NCBI GenBank assembly: GCA_046727435.1
Contig: JBKPCR010000236.1
Location: forward strand, 1 to 16,397
Reading direction: 5' to 3'
DNA length: 16,397 nt
Source: CAVPRW01 sp046727435 [NCBI: bacterium]
GTDB lineage: Bacteria; Tectomicrobia; Entotheonellia; J063
Shown in pieces: positions 1 to 7,115 of this stretch. Numbering within the stretch: position 1 is the first letter of the stretch; the number at the start of each line of letters is the position of its first letter. Position numbers and translations under genes: made by a program. Below the pieces are notes generated by a model. The model did not search any database. It worked only from the letters and a program-made list of their open reading frames with translations, and was not told where the DNA came from.

Positions 1-15
1 TGAAAGGATCGACCA

Positions 16-1086
16 ATGAAGAATGGGTCGTTTGTCCTCGATGCGCACACCGGTGCGTGGGATGCCAGTCCAGAGAACACCAAGAATCGCTTCGGCGAGG
101 CCTTCATCGAGACCTTCTACGCCTTCCACAAAGGACTCAACCCTCCCGACCCCCGCTGGACGATGGACTACGAGGCACAGTTCCGCAAGGTCGACCCGGA
201 CTGGTTTCTCGACGAAATGTTCGTCAAGGGTGATGCCGATATGGCGATCCTGTCGACCCAGGTGCTGATGGACTTCTACCACAAGGGGTTCGTGACGGCC
301 GACAGCAATGCGCGCCTGCGTGCCCGCGCCCCGGAGCGGCTGATCTCCCTCGGCGGGGTTGACCCGCGGGACCCGCGGGCCCTCGAGGAGGTCGAGCGCC
401 AGATCCAGGACTGCGAGGTCCAGGGCTTCAAGTGGTACACCGCCGAGTGGCGCGGCCCGTCGCGCGGCTGGAGCGCCAATGACCCGATGGTCTTCCCCCT
501 GTATGAGAAGTGCCTCGCGCTCGGGGTGAAGAACATGCACTTTCACAAGGGGCCGGCCGTCGAGCCGCTGTCGCTGGCGAAGTTCGACATTCGCGACATC
601 GACGAGCCCGCCTGGTTGTACCCCGAGCTCAACTTCATCATCGACCACATCGGCCTGCCGCGGCTCGATGATTTCTGCTGGATCGCCGCGCGCTGCCCGA
701 ACGTCTACGGTTCGCTCGCAGTGGCACTGGCGTTCATCCACAGCCGCCCGCGCTACTTTGCCGAGATCATGGCCAACCTACTTTTCTGGCTCGGACCGGA
801 CCGGATCATCTACGGGACCGACTTTCCGATCTGGTACCCGCATTGGCAGCTCGACGAGTTGATGGCGTTCCAGCTCCCAGAGGACCTGAAACAGGAGTAT
901 GGCGTCGACCTCACCGACGAGGTCAAGCAGAAGATCCTCGGCGGCAACATCGCTCGACTGTATGGCCTTGACATCCCGACCAAGCTGAAAGCCGTCGAGC
1001 ACGACGAGTGGTCCCAGCGCAAGCGCGCCTACGAGGCCTCGAAGCCCGCCACCGACACGGGCGTGGCCGGGACGGTGGCGCGATGA
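16..1086 (+). CDS. Amidohydrolase-2 family protein, prmE/mimE-like accessory protein of a diiron monooxygenase operon
   Basis: The 356-residue protein fits the amidohydrolase-2 (PF04909) TIM barrel, a family of metal-dependent hydrolases and decarboxylases. Visible motifs are LDAHTG near residue 11, MHFHKG (H175, H177), IIDHIGLP (H211) and YGTDFP (D269), which match the later metal and catalytic positions. The usual N-terminal HxH is reduced to H11-T-G13, so the first metal site may be altered. ATG at 16 follows an AAAGGA sequence at 3-8. A TGA at 1-3 may end an upstream gene. Its stop overlaps the next start (ATGA at 1083). In propane-type soluble diiron monooxygenase operons an amidohydrolase sits just downstream of the four oxygenase subunits and beside DUF59 and ADH genes, so the context suggests that role. 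The substrate is unknown, and it could be an unrelated hydrolase. Confidence 0.85.
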   Translation: MKNGSFVLDAHTGAWDASPENTKNRFGEAFIETFYAFHKGLNPPDPRWTMDYEAQFRKVDPDWFLDEMFVKGDADMAILSTQVLMDFYHKGFVTADSNARLRARAPERLISLGGVDPRDPRALEEVERQIQDCEVQGFKWYTAEWRGPSRGWSANDPMVFPLYEKCLALGVKNMHFHKGPAVEPLSLAKFDIRDIDEPAWLYPELNFIIDHIGLPRLDDFCWIAARCPNVYGSLAVALAFIHSRPRYFAEIMANLLFWLGPDRIIYGTDFPIWYPHWQLDELMAFQLPEDLKQEYGVDLTDEVKQKILGGNIARLYGLDIPTKLKAVEHDEWSQRKRAYEASKPATDTGVAGTVAR

Positions 1087-1382
1087 CGATCGACATGGCT
1101 GCGGTCCGCGAGGCGGCTGGGTCGGCGCGCGATCCGGAAGTCCGTCGCTCGATTGCCGAGCTGGGTCTGCTCGATGACGTGCAGGTCGAGGGGCATCACG
1201 TCACCGTCTATTTCCACCTGACGTCGCCGCTGTGTCCATCCGTCTTCGCGGTCCGCATCGGGCAGGATATCAGACGGCGGGTGCGAGCGGTGCCTGGGGT
1301 GGAATCGTGTGCGGTGGTGCTCCGCGATCACTTCCTGCGCGACACGCTGCAACAGCGCATCAACGCCCGAGGCCACCGATGA
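1083..1382 (+). CDS. DUF59/MIP18-family (SufT/PaaD-like) metal-cluster assembly protein
   Basis: The 99-residue protein has the compact DUF59 pattern: an early DPEV (about residues 17-20), the segment IAELGLLDDVQVEG, a central strand then TSPLCPSVFA with the conserved cysteine, and a PGVES turn. Proteins of this family help insert or mature Fe-S or other iron centres. A DUF59 member is a regular part of propane-type diiron monooxygenase operons, where help in metallating the hydroxylase is assumed rather than proven. The start at 1083 is chosen because it overlaps the amidohydrolase stop (ATGA) and gives the family's normal N-terminus; the longer open frame from 1008 lies inside the upstream gene. 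Its own stop overlaps the next start at 1379, so the genes are probably translationally coupled. Confidence 0.85.
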   Translation: MTIDMAAVREAAGSARDPEVRRSIAELGLLDDVQVEGHHVTVYFHLTSPLCPSVFAVRIGQDIRRRVRAVPGVESCAVVLRDHFLRDTLQQRINARGHR

Positions 1383-2236
1383 GCGCCGCAGACGTCCTGG
1401 CCGGACGGCGCGAGCGCGCATTGCTCGCGTGGCCATCGGTCCGCCGGATGGCTGAGCTGCTGGCGGCGCGCTGCCGCGAGCCCTCGTGGGTGCGGACGTC
1501 GGTCGCGAGCCTCGAACGTTTTCGGACGCTGACCGGGCACCACGATCTCGAGGCGCTGCTGGAACGGGCACGAACAGAACCGGCGGCGGCCGAACGTGCC
1601 CTCGGCGCCTTTGCCTCGGCCCTCGCTGGCGCGACCGCAAGCCAGGTCGCCGGTCTCGCGATGGGGCCCAAGATCTGGTTCCGGGTGAACGGCGTCATGG
1701 TGCCATGGCGGCCCTTGCCTGGCGTGCCTGCGCCCCCACCTTTGACGGGTGCTGAGCCGGCTGCGCTGGACCGCCTCGTGCTGCTGGCCCTGATCGGGAG
1801 CGGCCTGCACCTGGCCGAGCTGCTCCGGCTGCGAGTCGGCGATGTCGGCTCGCTGGACATGGCTGGACGCGTCATTCCAGAGGTTGATGCGGAACCCTTG
1901 GCGGTGCGGCACACGCCGCGCCGCGGGCGGGCGGGCGAGCGCATCACCTTCCTGACCTATCAGGCCCGGCAGGTGCTGCTGGCCGATTTGACCGGGCGTG
2001 CCAGCGCCGGCCAGCCCATCGGTCGTGAGGCCCCGCTGCTGGTACAGAGCGATGGCTCAGCGGCGACGAGGGCCAGTGTGGCCCGCGCGCGACGCCTGAA
2101 CGCGGCTCTCATCCGGTCGGGCAATGCCATCAACGTCGAGCTTTGCCGAACCACCGGCGATTTCTTCCGCGCGTGGGGGTTACCCGGGTCGCGATTCGTC
2201 GGGCCGGAGGAGCTGGACATCGAGGAGTCCCCATGA
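1379..2236 (+). CDS. Tyrosine-recombinase-fold protein lacking catalytic residues, embedded in the operon
   Basis: This is a 285-residue protein. Residues about 20-110 are helical and resemble the core-binding (SAM-like) domain of phage integrases. Around residues 130-165 there is a segment like recombinase box I (ALIGSGLHLAELLRLRVGDV), where the usual TGxR arginine is a histidine. Near residues 255-270 ELCRTTGDFFRAWG resembles the HxxR-box helix, with the arginine kept and the histidine lost. The chain ends soon after, so no tyrosine nucleophile or GHxxxxTxxxY segment is present. It overlaps the DUF59 stop (ATGA at 1379) and the ADH start (ATGA at 2233), has no internal stop, and has codon use like its neighbours, so it looks functional rather than decayed. 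I infer a non-catalytic DNA- or protein-binding role. I do not recall such a gene in described prm/mim operons. Confidence 0.7.
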   Translation: MSAADVLAGRRERALLAWPSVRRMAELLAARCREPSWVRTSVASLERFRTLTGHHDLEALLERARTEPAAAERALGAFASALAGATASQVAGLAMGPKIWFRVNGVMVPWRPLPGVPAPPPLTGAEPAALDRLVLLALIGSGLHLAELLRLRVGDVGSLDMAGRVIPEVDAEPLAVRHTPRRGRAGERITFLTYQARQVLLADLTGRASAGQPIGREAPLLVQSDGSAATRASVARARRLNAALIRSGNAINVELCRTTGDFFRAWGLPGSRFVGPEELDIEESP

Positions 2237-3258
2237 AAGCTGTCCGCCTGCACCGATATGACGAGCGTCCGGTGGTCGACGAGGTACCCGAGCCAACGAT
2301 CACCGGTCCCCATGACGTCATTGTGCGAATTGGTGGGGCTGGCCTCTGCCGCACGGACCTGCACATCATCGAGGGGCAGTGGCAGGAGAAGACCGGCGTC
2401 ACCCTTCCGTATACCTTAGGCCATGAGAACGCCGGCTGGATCCACGCCGTGGGATCCGCGGTGGACCATGTCGCCGTTGGCGAGACGGTGATCGTCCACC
2501 CGCTCATCACCTGTGGTGTCTGCCGCGCCTGCCGAGCTGGCGATGATATGCATTGTGTGCGATCGGCCTTTCCCGGTATCTCGACCGATGGCGGTTTCGC
2601 CGAGTTCCTGAAGACTGGCGCACGGGCCCTGGTCGGGCTAGACCCCAGCTTGGCCCCCAAGGACGTCGCGGCGCTCGCCGATGCTGGTCTGACCGCCTAT
2701 CACGCCGTCAAGAAGGCAGCGGCCCGGCTGTATCCGGGGTCAAGAGCCGTCGTCATCGGTGCTGGGGGACTGGGCCACATTGGGATTCAGTGTCTCAAAG
2801 CGCTCACGCCAGCCGAGATCATCGTCGTCGATCGCTCCCAGGGGGCTCTCGATCTGGCGCGCACCTGGGGGGCAGATCAGACGGTCCTGGTCGATGGCAC
2901 CCAGGTGTCACAGGTCAAGGAGCTGACAGATGGACGCGGGGCCGAGGCGGTGATCGACTTCGTGGGTGAGGGGGGCGCGATCGAGGATGGTCTCGCGCTG
3001 CTGCGCCGCGCTGGCAACTACTATAGCATCGGCTACGGCGGCACACTCACCGTCCCCACGATCGATATCATCGCAACCGAGGTCAGCTTCGTCGGCAATC
3101 TGGTCGGCACCTACAACGACTTGGTCGAGCTGATGACGCTAGCCGCCCAAGGCAAAGTCGCCCTGCATACGGCCACCTATGCGCTTGAGGCCGTGAACGA
3201 CGCGATCAGCGATCTTGAAAGCGGTCGTCTGCGAGGCCGAGGGATCCTCATCCCCTAA
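2233..3258 (+). CDS. Zinc-dependent NAD+ alcohol dehydrogenase, probably secondary-alcohol type
   Basis: This 341-residue medium-chain dehydrogenase oxidises alcohols with NAD+. Catalytic-zinc ligands are C39 (GLCRTD), H64-E65 (LGHE) and apparently D150 in ALADAGLTAYHA. An aspartate at that place is typical of secondary-alcohol enzymes such as Rhodococcus ADH-A. The structural zinc uses C94, C97, C100 and C108. The Rossmann motif is G176-A-G-G-L-G181, followed by VVD200, which favours NAD over NADP. The start at 2233 is chosen over the longer frame from 2143 because it overlaps the upstream stop (ATGA), follows GAGGAG at 2222-2227, and gives the normal family N-terminus. As the last gene of the operon it would oxidise the alcohol made by a monooxygenase, for example 2-propanol to acetone. 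The specific substrate is inferred from context. Confidence 0.93.
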   Translation: MKAVRLHRYDERPVVDEVPEPTITGPHDVIVRIGGAGLCRTDLHIIEGQWQEKTGVTLPYTLGHENAGWIHAVGSAVDHVAVGETVIVHPLITCGVCRACRAGDDMHCVRSAFPGISTDGGFAEFLKTGARALVGLDPSLAPKDVAALADAGLTAYHAVKKAAARLYPGSRAVVIGAGGLGHIGIQCLKALTPAEIIVVDRSQGALDLARTWGADQTVLVDGTQVSQVKELTDGRGAEAVIDFVGEGGAIEDGLALLRRAGNYYSIGYGGTLTVPTIDIIATEVSFVGNLVGTYNDLVELMTLAAQGKVALHTATYALEAVNDAISDLESGRLRGRGILIP

Positions 3259-3324
3259 GGCGTGTAAACCCGTCCTTCCAAGCTGTTTCACCACCCAGGG
3301 GGCTTCTGGCTCACTCGAACTGGC

Positions 3325-3365
3325 CGCCTGCACGCTTAGGTGTGAAGGTAAAAGCGATGCAGGCG
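3325..3365 (+). terminator. Strong hairpin downstream of the ADH gene
   Basis: Arms CGCCTGCACGCTT (3325-3337) and AAGCGATGCAGGCG (3352-3365) pair over 13 bp with a single bulged A at 3357. It lies 67 bases after the ADH stop. There is no run of T after it, so it may be a weak or Rho-assisted terminator, an mRNA 3' stabiliser, or the end of a lost insertion. Confidence 0.45.
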
Positions 3366-3392
3366 TTCTGACCATCATGTCCTCTTGCTTGA

Positions 3393-3515
3393 CTCCACGG
3401 GGGGGGCACGTCGATGCTGGCACGGCGGCTCACCACCATTCTGCCGGCGATGACCCTCGCCGAGGCGATTGAGACCACGCGTATCCACCGCGTCGCGGGC
3501 CTCACCGGCGCCTAA
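3393..3515 (+). pseudogene. comM (Mg-chelatase-type AAA+ ATPase) fragment 1, Walker A side
   Basis: Read from 3393, the frame gives [16 protein letters not shown], then [21 protein letters not shown], and a TAA at 3513. This matches the stretch of ComM that begins at the Walker A loop (normally GKS/TMLARRLPTILPPLT...) and runs to the IHSVAG segment, about 40 of roughly 500 residues. The Walker A lysine position reads threonine (ACG). Nothing upstream in frame resembles the ComM N-terminus. The tail of an IS6-type transposase follows at once, so this copy was probably cut by an insertion. It cannot encode a working ATPase. Confidence 0.75.
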
Positions 3516-3639
3516 GTGCGGAACCGGATAGGGATGTCCTCGCGCAGAATTGGGTCATCGATCAGCTGTTCCGGTTGGCCGTATAAGGCAGCTCTCCCGC
3601 GGGTCTCTCACATGTTGCAGTAGTTTTTGCAACAGAGCC
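3515..3639 (+). mobile_element. IS6-family insertion-sequence remnant (transposase tail plus one terminal repeat)
   Basis: The frame ending at TAA 3584-3586 reads PDRDVLAQNWVIDQLFRLAV, which resembles the C-terminus of IS6/IS240-type DDE transposases (…N-F-I-x-x-LFGLA). About 50 bases later TTTTTGCAACAGAGCC (3624-3639) is, on the other strand, GGCTCTGTTGCAAAAA. That is close to the IS6-family inverted repeat (IS26: GGCACTGTTGCAAA). A nested 7-bp palindrome TGTTGCA/TGCAACA (3613-3619, 3628-3634) also lies at this end. The rest of the element, including its other end and catalytic residues, is missing. The assignment rests on short matches. Confidence 0.5.
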
Positions 3640-4237
3640 AAAAACCCCTCCATGCTCTCTGGCCTTCAGAAAGGTTTGAACCGGGGAATATTTTCCCTGT
3701 AGGGAGAATCGTTCTTATAGACACGGACGGTTCCCATGTGACACGGAGGCCCTGCCGAGATGACGCACGCGTGTACCACCCCGTCCTCAGAACATCCCAC
3801 CATGCCTCCTCCCTGGGCCCGATCCCGGTTCCTGATAGGGCCCCCAGCTCCTGACTCGGCTCTCAGCCTTTCCACCTCGGAGGAAGGTCTCCGTGTTCGC
3901 GTCGATGACCATATATCCCACAGGCGCGGCTCATGTCGCAGGATGCCATCGCTCTCTGATGGAGGCCCCGCGCGACGGCGTCGTCGCACGTCGAGGGAAG
4001 CACCCCTCCACCCGGAGAGGAGATCCCTCTGCATGTGGCGCGTGGGCTCCCCTTACCGCTCATCGTCTTCGCCCGGCGGCGCCGCGCGGCCGTGGTTGGC
4101 GCCCAAAGACGGGAACCCGCGGCTCGTTCCGCGTGGGTGGTGATTTGACCGGTCTTCGTGTGCTTGGCGCATGTCAGTCGGGAAGGCCGGAGCGTCTCGG
4201 ACCAAGAGCCGTCGAGCAACCAATGGAGGAACAGGCC
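3640..4237. other. About 600-base intergenic region and leader before the sugar dehydrogenase
   Basis: I see no gene here. Open frames in this stretch are rich in Arg, Pro and Gly and match nothing I know. There are several inverted repeats. GGGCCCGATC (3815-3824) with GATAGGGCCC (3834-3843) forms a 10-bp stem with one mismatch and a 9-base loop. ACCCGCG/CGCGTGGGT (4115-4138) forms a stem with a 2-base bulge. These could be promoter-proximal RNA structure for the downstream gene. No known riboswitch class is recognisable, and no convincing -35/-10 pair was found. Confidence 0.4.
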
Positions 4238-6082
4238 ATGCGTATTGCAAGCCGTTGGGTTGAGGTGCTCGCCATGCTATTGTTGCCATGGTTAGTCGTC
4301 GAGGCTCAGGGAGTCACTGATCTGTCGTTGACCAATACCGCCTCGCCGAGCCCAGTGCAGGCGGTGACGACCCTGACCTACAGCATGAATATCTTTAACA
4401 ACAGTCCCACAGTGGTGGCCACCGGTGTGCGAGTGACCGATACATTGCCGCCAGGTGTGACCTTGGTCTCCGCCACCGCGACCCAGGGCACCTGCAGCGG
4501 CACGGACACCGTGATCTGCACCCTCGGCACCCTGACCATGGGGGGCGGCGTGGCGGTCACCATCATGGTGAATCCCCAGGTCCTGGGCGAGCTGAGTAAT
4601 ACCGCCACCGTGAGCGGGAATGAGCCTGACCCCGATTCCAGCAACAACACGGCGACAGCGGTGACGCTCGTCGTAGAGCCGCCGGGCCCCAGTCCGACGC
4701 TGACCGACCCGAATTTGTCGGTGAGACCCGTGGTGACGGGCTTGACGATGCCGACCGGCATGGCGTTTCTGGGCCCCCAGGACTTCCTGGTGCTCGAGAA
4801 GAGCACCGGACGGGTGAAGCGTGTGCTGGACGGAGTCGTCCAGGGCGTGGTGTTGGATCTCGCGGTCAACTTCGGCTCCGAGCGTGGCTTGCTGGGTATT
4901 GCCCTGCACCCGGATGTGGCCAAGAATGGCTGGGTGTACCTATACTGGACCTGTCGTGGGCCGATCGCCGGCGAGGACTGCGACGATGGGCCGGACACCG
5001 ACGAGCTCGCGCGCGTCCCCCTGCTCGGCAATCGGGTCGACCGCTTTGTGTGGGACGGCGCGACGCTGACGTTTGACCGGAATCTGATCCGCTTGCGCGC
5101 GTTCCAGGCGGATGCCGATCAGAATGGCGTCTTCAACCAACCCCTCCGCGGCAACCACGACGGCGGCCGCATTACCTTCGGCCCTGACGGGACGCTCTAT
5201 ATCCTGATCGGCGATAACGGCCGCCGCGGCTGGTTGCAGAACATCGCGACTGGGACCCTGCCTAATGGCCGTGACGATCAGTTTGGGGGCCCGGAGCCAG
5301 ACGACGCCCACCTCACCGGCGTGATTTTGCGGCTCAACGACGATGGCACGTCCCCGGAGGATAACCCCTTCTTCGACGTCGGCATTGGCCTAGAGGGCGA
5401 GGTCGGCGCCAACCTCCAGAAGATCTTCGCCTACGGCCTGCGCAACAGCTTCGGCATGGCCTTCGATCCTCTCTCCGGCACGCTCTTCACGGAGGAAAAT
5501 GGGGATGACAGCTTTACCGAGCTCAACCGCGTCGAGGCGGGTTTCAACGGCGGGTGGGTTCAGATCATCGGGCCGGTGGAGCGCATCACCGAGTACAAGG
5601 CCATCGAGACCAATCCCCGCTATTTCGGGCTGCAACAGGTGCGCTGGCCACCCACGCGCATCGCGGATACACCCAAGGAGGGGCTGTCGCGCTTGTTCTT
5701 GCTGCCGGGCTCCCACTACACTGATCCGCTGTTGAGTTGGAAGTTCGAAGTGGCGCCAGGGGGGCTCGGCTTCGTAAGCGGCCAGGGGCTGGGACCAGAG
5801 TACGAGGGCGACCTGATCATGGGCGCCGCCGTCACGCGCCTGCTCGGGGGCCAGCTGTGGCGCTTCAAGCTGAATCATGATCGTCACGAGTTCGTCTTCA
5901 GCGATCCACGGCTGGACGATCGGGTGGCGGATAACCTCGATAAATACGACCTGACTGAGAGCGAAAGCCTGCTGTTCGGCCAAGACTTTGGGATAGCCAC
6001 AGACATCCAGACTGGGCCCACCGGCACCCTGTTTGTGGTCTCGCTCTCGAACGGCGCGATTTACGAGATCCACCGTCCCTAA
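4238..6082 (+). CDS. Secreted PQQ-type glucose/sorbosone dehydrogenase with N-terminal DUF11 domain
   Basis: This 614-residue exported protein has a signal peptide at residues 1-23 (hydrophobic LAMLLLPWLVV, likely cut at VEA|QG). Residues about 26-145 form one DUF11/CARDB-like Ig-type repeat (TNTASPSPV, VTDTLPPGVTLVSA, PDSSNNTATA). Residues about 155-614 form the GSDH beta-propeller (PF07995), which oxidises aldose sugars with PQQ and calcium outside the inner membrane. GNHDGGRITFGPDG carries the catalytic-type His at 307, and FAYGLRNSFG has the conserved Arg at 402. ATG 4238 is chosen because GGAGGA at 4225-4230 lies 7 bases upstream and the signal peptide begins there. The frame is open back to 3893 without protein-like sequence. 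The single DUF11 repeat before a GSDH domain is unusual. It may hold the enzyme to the cell surface. Natural substrate and electron acceptor are unknown. Confidence 0.88.
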   Translation: MRIASRWVEVLAMLLLPWLVVEAQGVTDLSLTNTASPSPVQAVTTLTYSMNIFNNSPTVVATGVRVTDTLPPGVTLVSATATQGTCSGTDTVICTLGTLTMGGGVAVTIMVNPQVLGELSNTATVSGNEPDPDSSNNTATAVTLVVEPPGPSPTLTDPNLSVRPVVTGLTMPTGMAFLGPQDFLVLEKSTGRVKRVLDGVVQGVVLDLAVNFGSERGLLGIALHPDVAKNGWVYLYWTCRGPIAGEDCDDGPDTDELARVPLLGNRVDRFVWDGATLTFDRNLIRLRAFQADADQNGVFNQPLRGNHDGGRITFGPDGTLYILIGDNGRRGWLQNIATGTLPNGRDDQFGGPEPDDAHLTGVILRLNDDGTSPEDNPFFDVGIGLEGEVGANLQKIFAYGLRNSFGMAFDPLSGTLFTEENGDDSFTELNRVEAGFNGGWVQIIGPVERITEYKAIETNPRYFGLQQVRWPPTRIADTPKEGLSRLFLLPGSHYTDPLLSWKFEVAPGGLGFVSGQGLGPEYEGDLIMGAAVTRLLGGQLWRFKLNHDRHEFVFSDPRLDDRVADNLDKYDLTESESLLFGQDFGIATDIQTGPTGTLFVVSLSNGAIYEIHRP

Positions 6083-6096
6083 CCTGCATTGCCACC

Positions 6097-6126
6097 AGGG
6101 AGAGCGTTGCCTTCAGCGCTCTCCCT
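6097..6126 (+). terminator. Probable terminator after the sugar dehydrogenase
   Basis: A perfect 10-bp stem AGGGAGAGCG (6097-6106) / CGCTCTCCCT (6117-6126) with a 10-base loop lies 14 bases after the TAA at 6080-6082. The following bases (CATCTACTC) hold few T, so the U-tract is poor, but position and stem strength fit a transcription terminator. Confidence 0.6.
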
Positions 6127-6131
6127 CATCT

Positions 6132-6255
6132 ACTCATGACGATGTGGCAAAACTGCTGACCGCTTCGCACTTTTATGAGACTCCCTCGATGGCTTGCAGC
6201 CAGGGGAAACGACGGGGCTGCAGTGGGGGCAGATGGGTCCGGATGAAGCGGACGC
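6132..6255 (+). pseudogene. Possible tyrosine-recombinase (phage integrase) relic
   Basis: In one frame (6132-6188) the sequence reads THDDVAKLLTASHFYETPS, like the start of an integrase catalytic domain (…eeva.LLa). In another frame (6191-6255) it reads GLQPGETTGLQWGQMGPDEAD, like the box I pattern TGLRxGExxxLxWxDvD. A frameshift and a short deletion must lie between them, and nothing of the HxxR or tyrosine boxes remains. Each match is short, so this is tentative. Confidence 0.35.
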
Positions 6256-6263
6256 CCCTATAG

Positions 6264-6410
6264 ACCTGCGGCGCCAACTGGGTCATCAACTGGATGCCGA
6301 CGCTGCGCGAGGTGTCCGGCCGAATGCTCATCATCCGGGATGGCGCTCCTATTCATCTGTCCAACGGCAGGCTGAATGCCTTCGAGCTGACGTCTCGCGT
6401 GGTCGGCTGA
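6264..6410 (+). pseudogene. IS630-family transposase relic (DDE region)
   Basis: The frame ending with TGA at 6408-6410 reads NWVINWMPTLREVSGRMLI, then IRDGAPIHLSNGRLNAFE. This matches the IS630/Tc1-type DDE_3 core around the second catalytic aspartate (…L.iiWDgAPiHrs..vkaFL). A TAG at 6261-6263 closes the frame upstream, and the first aspartate and the final glutamate segment are missing. It is a dead fragment. No terminal repeats or target duplications were seen. The 215 bases after it hold nothing I recognise. Confidence 0.55.
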
Positions 6411-6625
6411 GCGAGCAGTGAAGGCGTTCAGGGGCGAGTGGATCCCTCGTCGGGCTCTCGCCCCTCTTTGACAACAATGCTGGAGCTTACCATAACCCTC
6501 GCCGACCGCCACCCCATTCCCCGGGGTAAACCCCAGGAGCCCCGTAGAGTGGTGTGCCAGGTAGGGATGATGTGGCGAGTCGGATGTGCCGCTGGGCAGG
6601 TTACGGTCAGGCGATGTCACTATGA

Positions 6626-7115
6626 GGGGTGCCCGTGGTCGAGGAGGAGGTCACCCGGGTCACGGCGTTGCGGGCGGGTGAGGTCGACTTCGCCAATTAC
6701 GTGCCGCGTGAGCATGTCGAGCGCCTGTCCCGAGCCCCTGAGATTACGGTGCTCAGACGGCGGCATTCACAGCGCGGAGCGAGCTACTTCAATCTCTCGA
6801 AACGACCATTTTACGGCGCACAGGTACGGCGTGCTATCCTGGGCTATGGGATGGCCCGTCAGGCCTTCGTCAAGACCGCGCTGCTCGGACTGGCCCAACC
6901 TCTATAGAGTTTTGTGCCACCTGAGAGAGGCGCCGACGGAGGAGGCCATCCGCGAGGCAGGGCATGACTTGCTACGGTATCTCGTCAAGAACATGATGTT
7001 CCCGTCCGTGGCAATTCTGCCGCTGCTCCAAGCATACCGCAACCAGGTAAAAGGTTATGAGCCGTTGCACGGCTTCAAGGTGTGCTTTGAGACGACCTGG
7101 CTCCAGAAGCCATAG
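6626..7115 (+). pseudogene. ABC transporter solute-binding protein (SBP_bac_5, peptide/nickel type) with internal deletion
   Basis: The first part (6626-6907) reads VTRVTALRAGEVDFANYVP, then EHVERLSRAPEITVLRR and VRRAILGYGMARQAFVKTAL. This is the middle of an extracytoplasmic SBP_bac_5 protein. It ends LAQPL at TAG 6905-6907, and the same frame continues SFVPPERG, the normal next segment, so the TAG is a nonsense mutation. A second frame (about 6930-7115) gives AYRNQVKGYEPLHGFKV and FETTWLQK with a natural stop, which is the usual C-terminus. The N-terminal lobe and roughly 200 residues between the two parts are missing. It once fed an oligopeptide/nickel-type importer, and no permease or ATPase genes remain beside it. 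Confidence 0.75.

Noticed and set aside
1029-1947. Several long minus-strand frames across the operon
   Set aside because: They are antisense to coupled, conserved genes and Arg/Pro/Ser-rich.
4081-4140. Possible cyclic-di-GMP-type riboswitch suggested by a CAAAGACGGG-like string
   Set aside because: The required tetraloop-receptor layout and paired stems are absent.
3893-4237. Upstream extension of the sugar dehydrogenase frame (115 codons)
   Set aside because: The translation is Arg/Gly/Pro-rich without family similarity, and a good ribosome-binding site plus signal peptide mark 4238 as the start.
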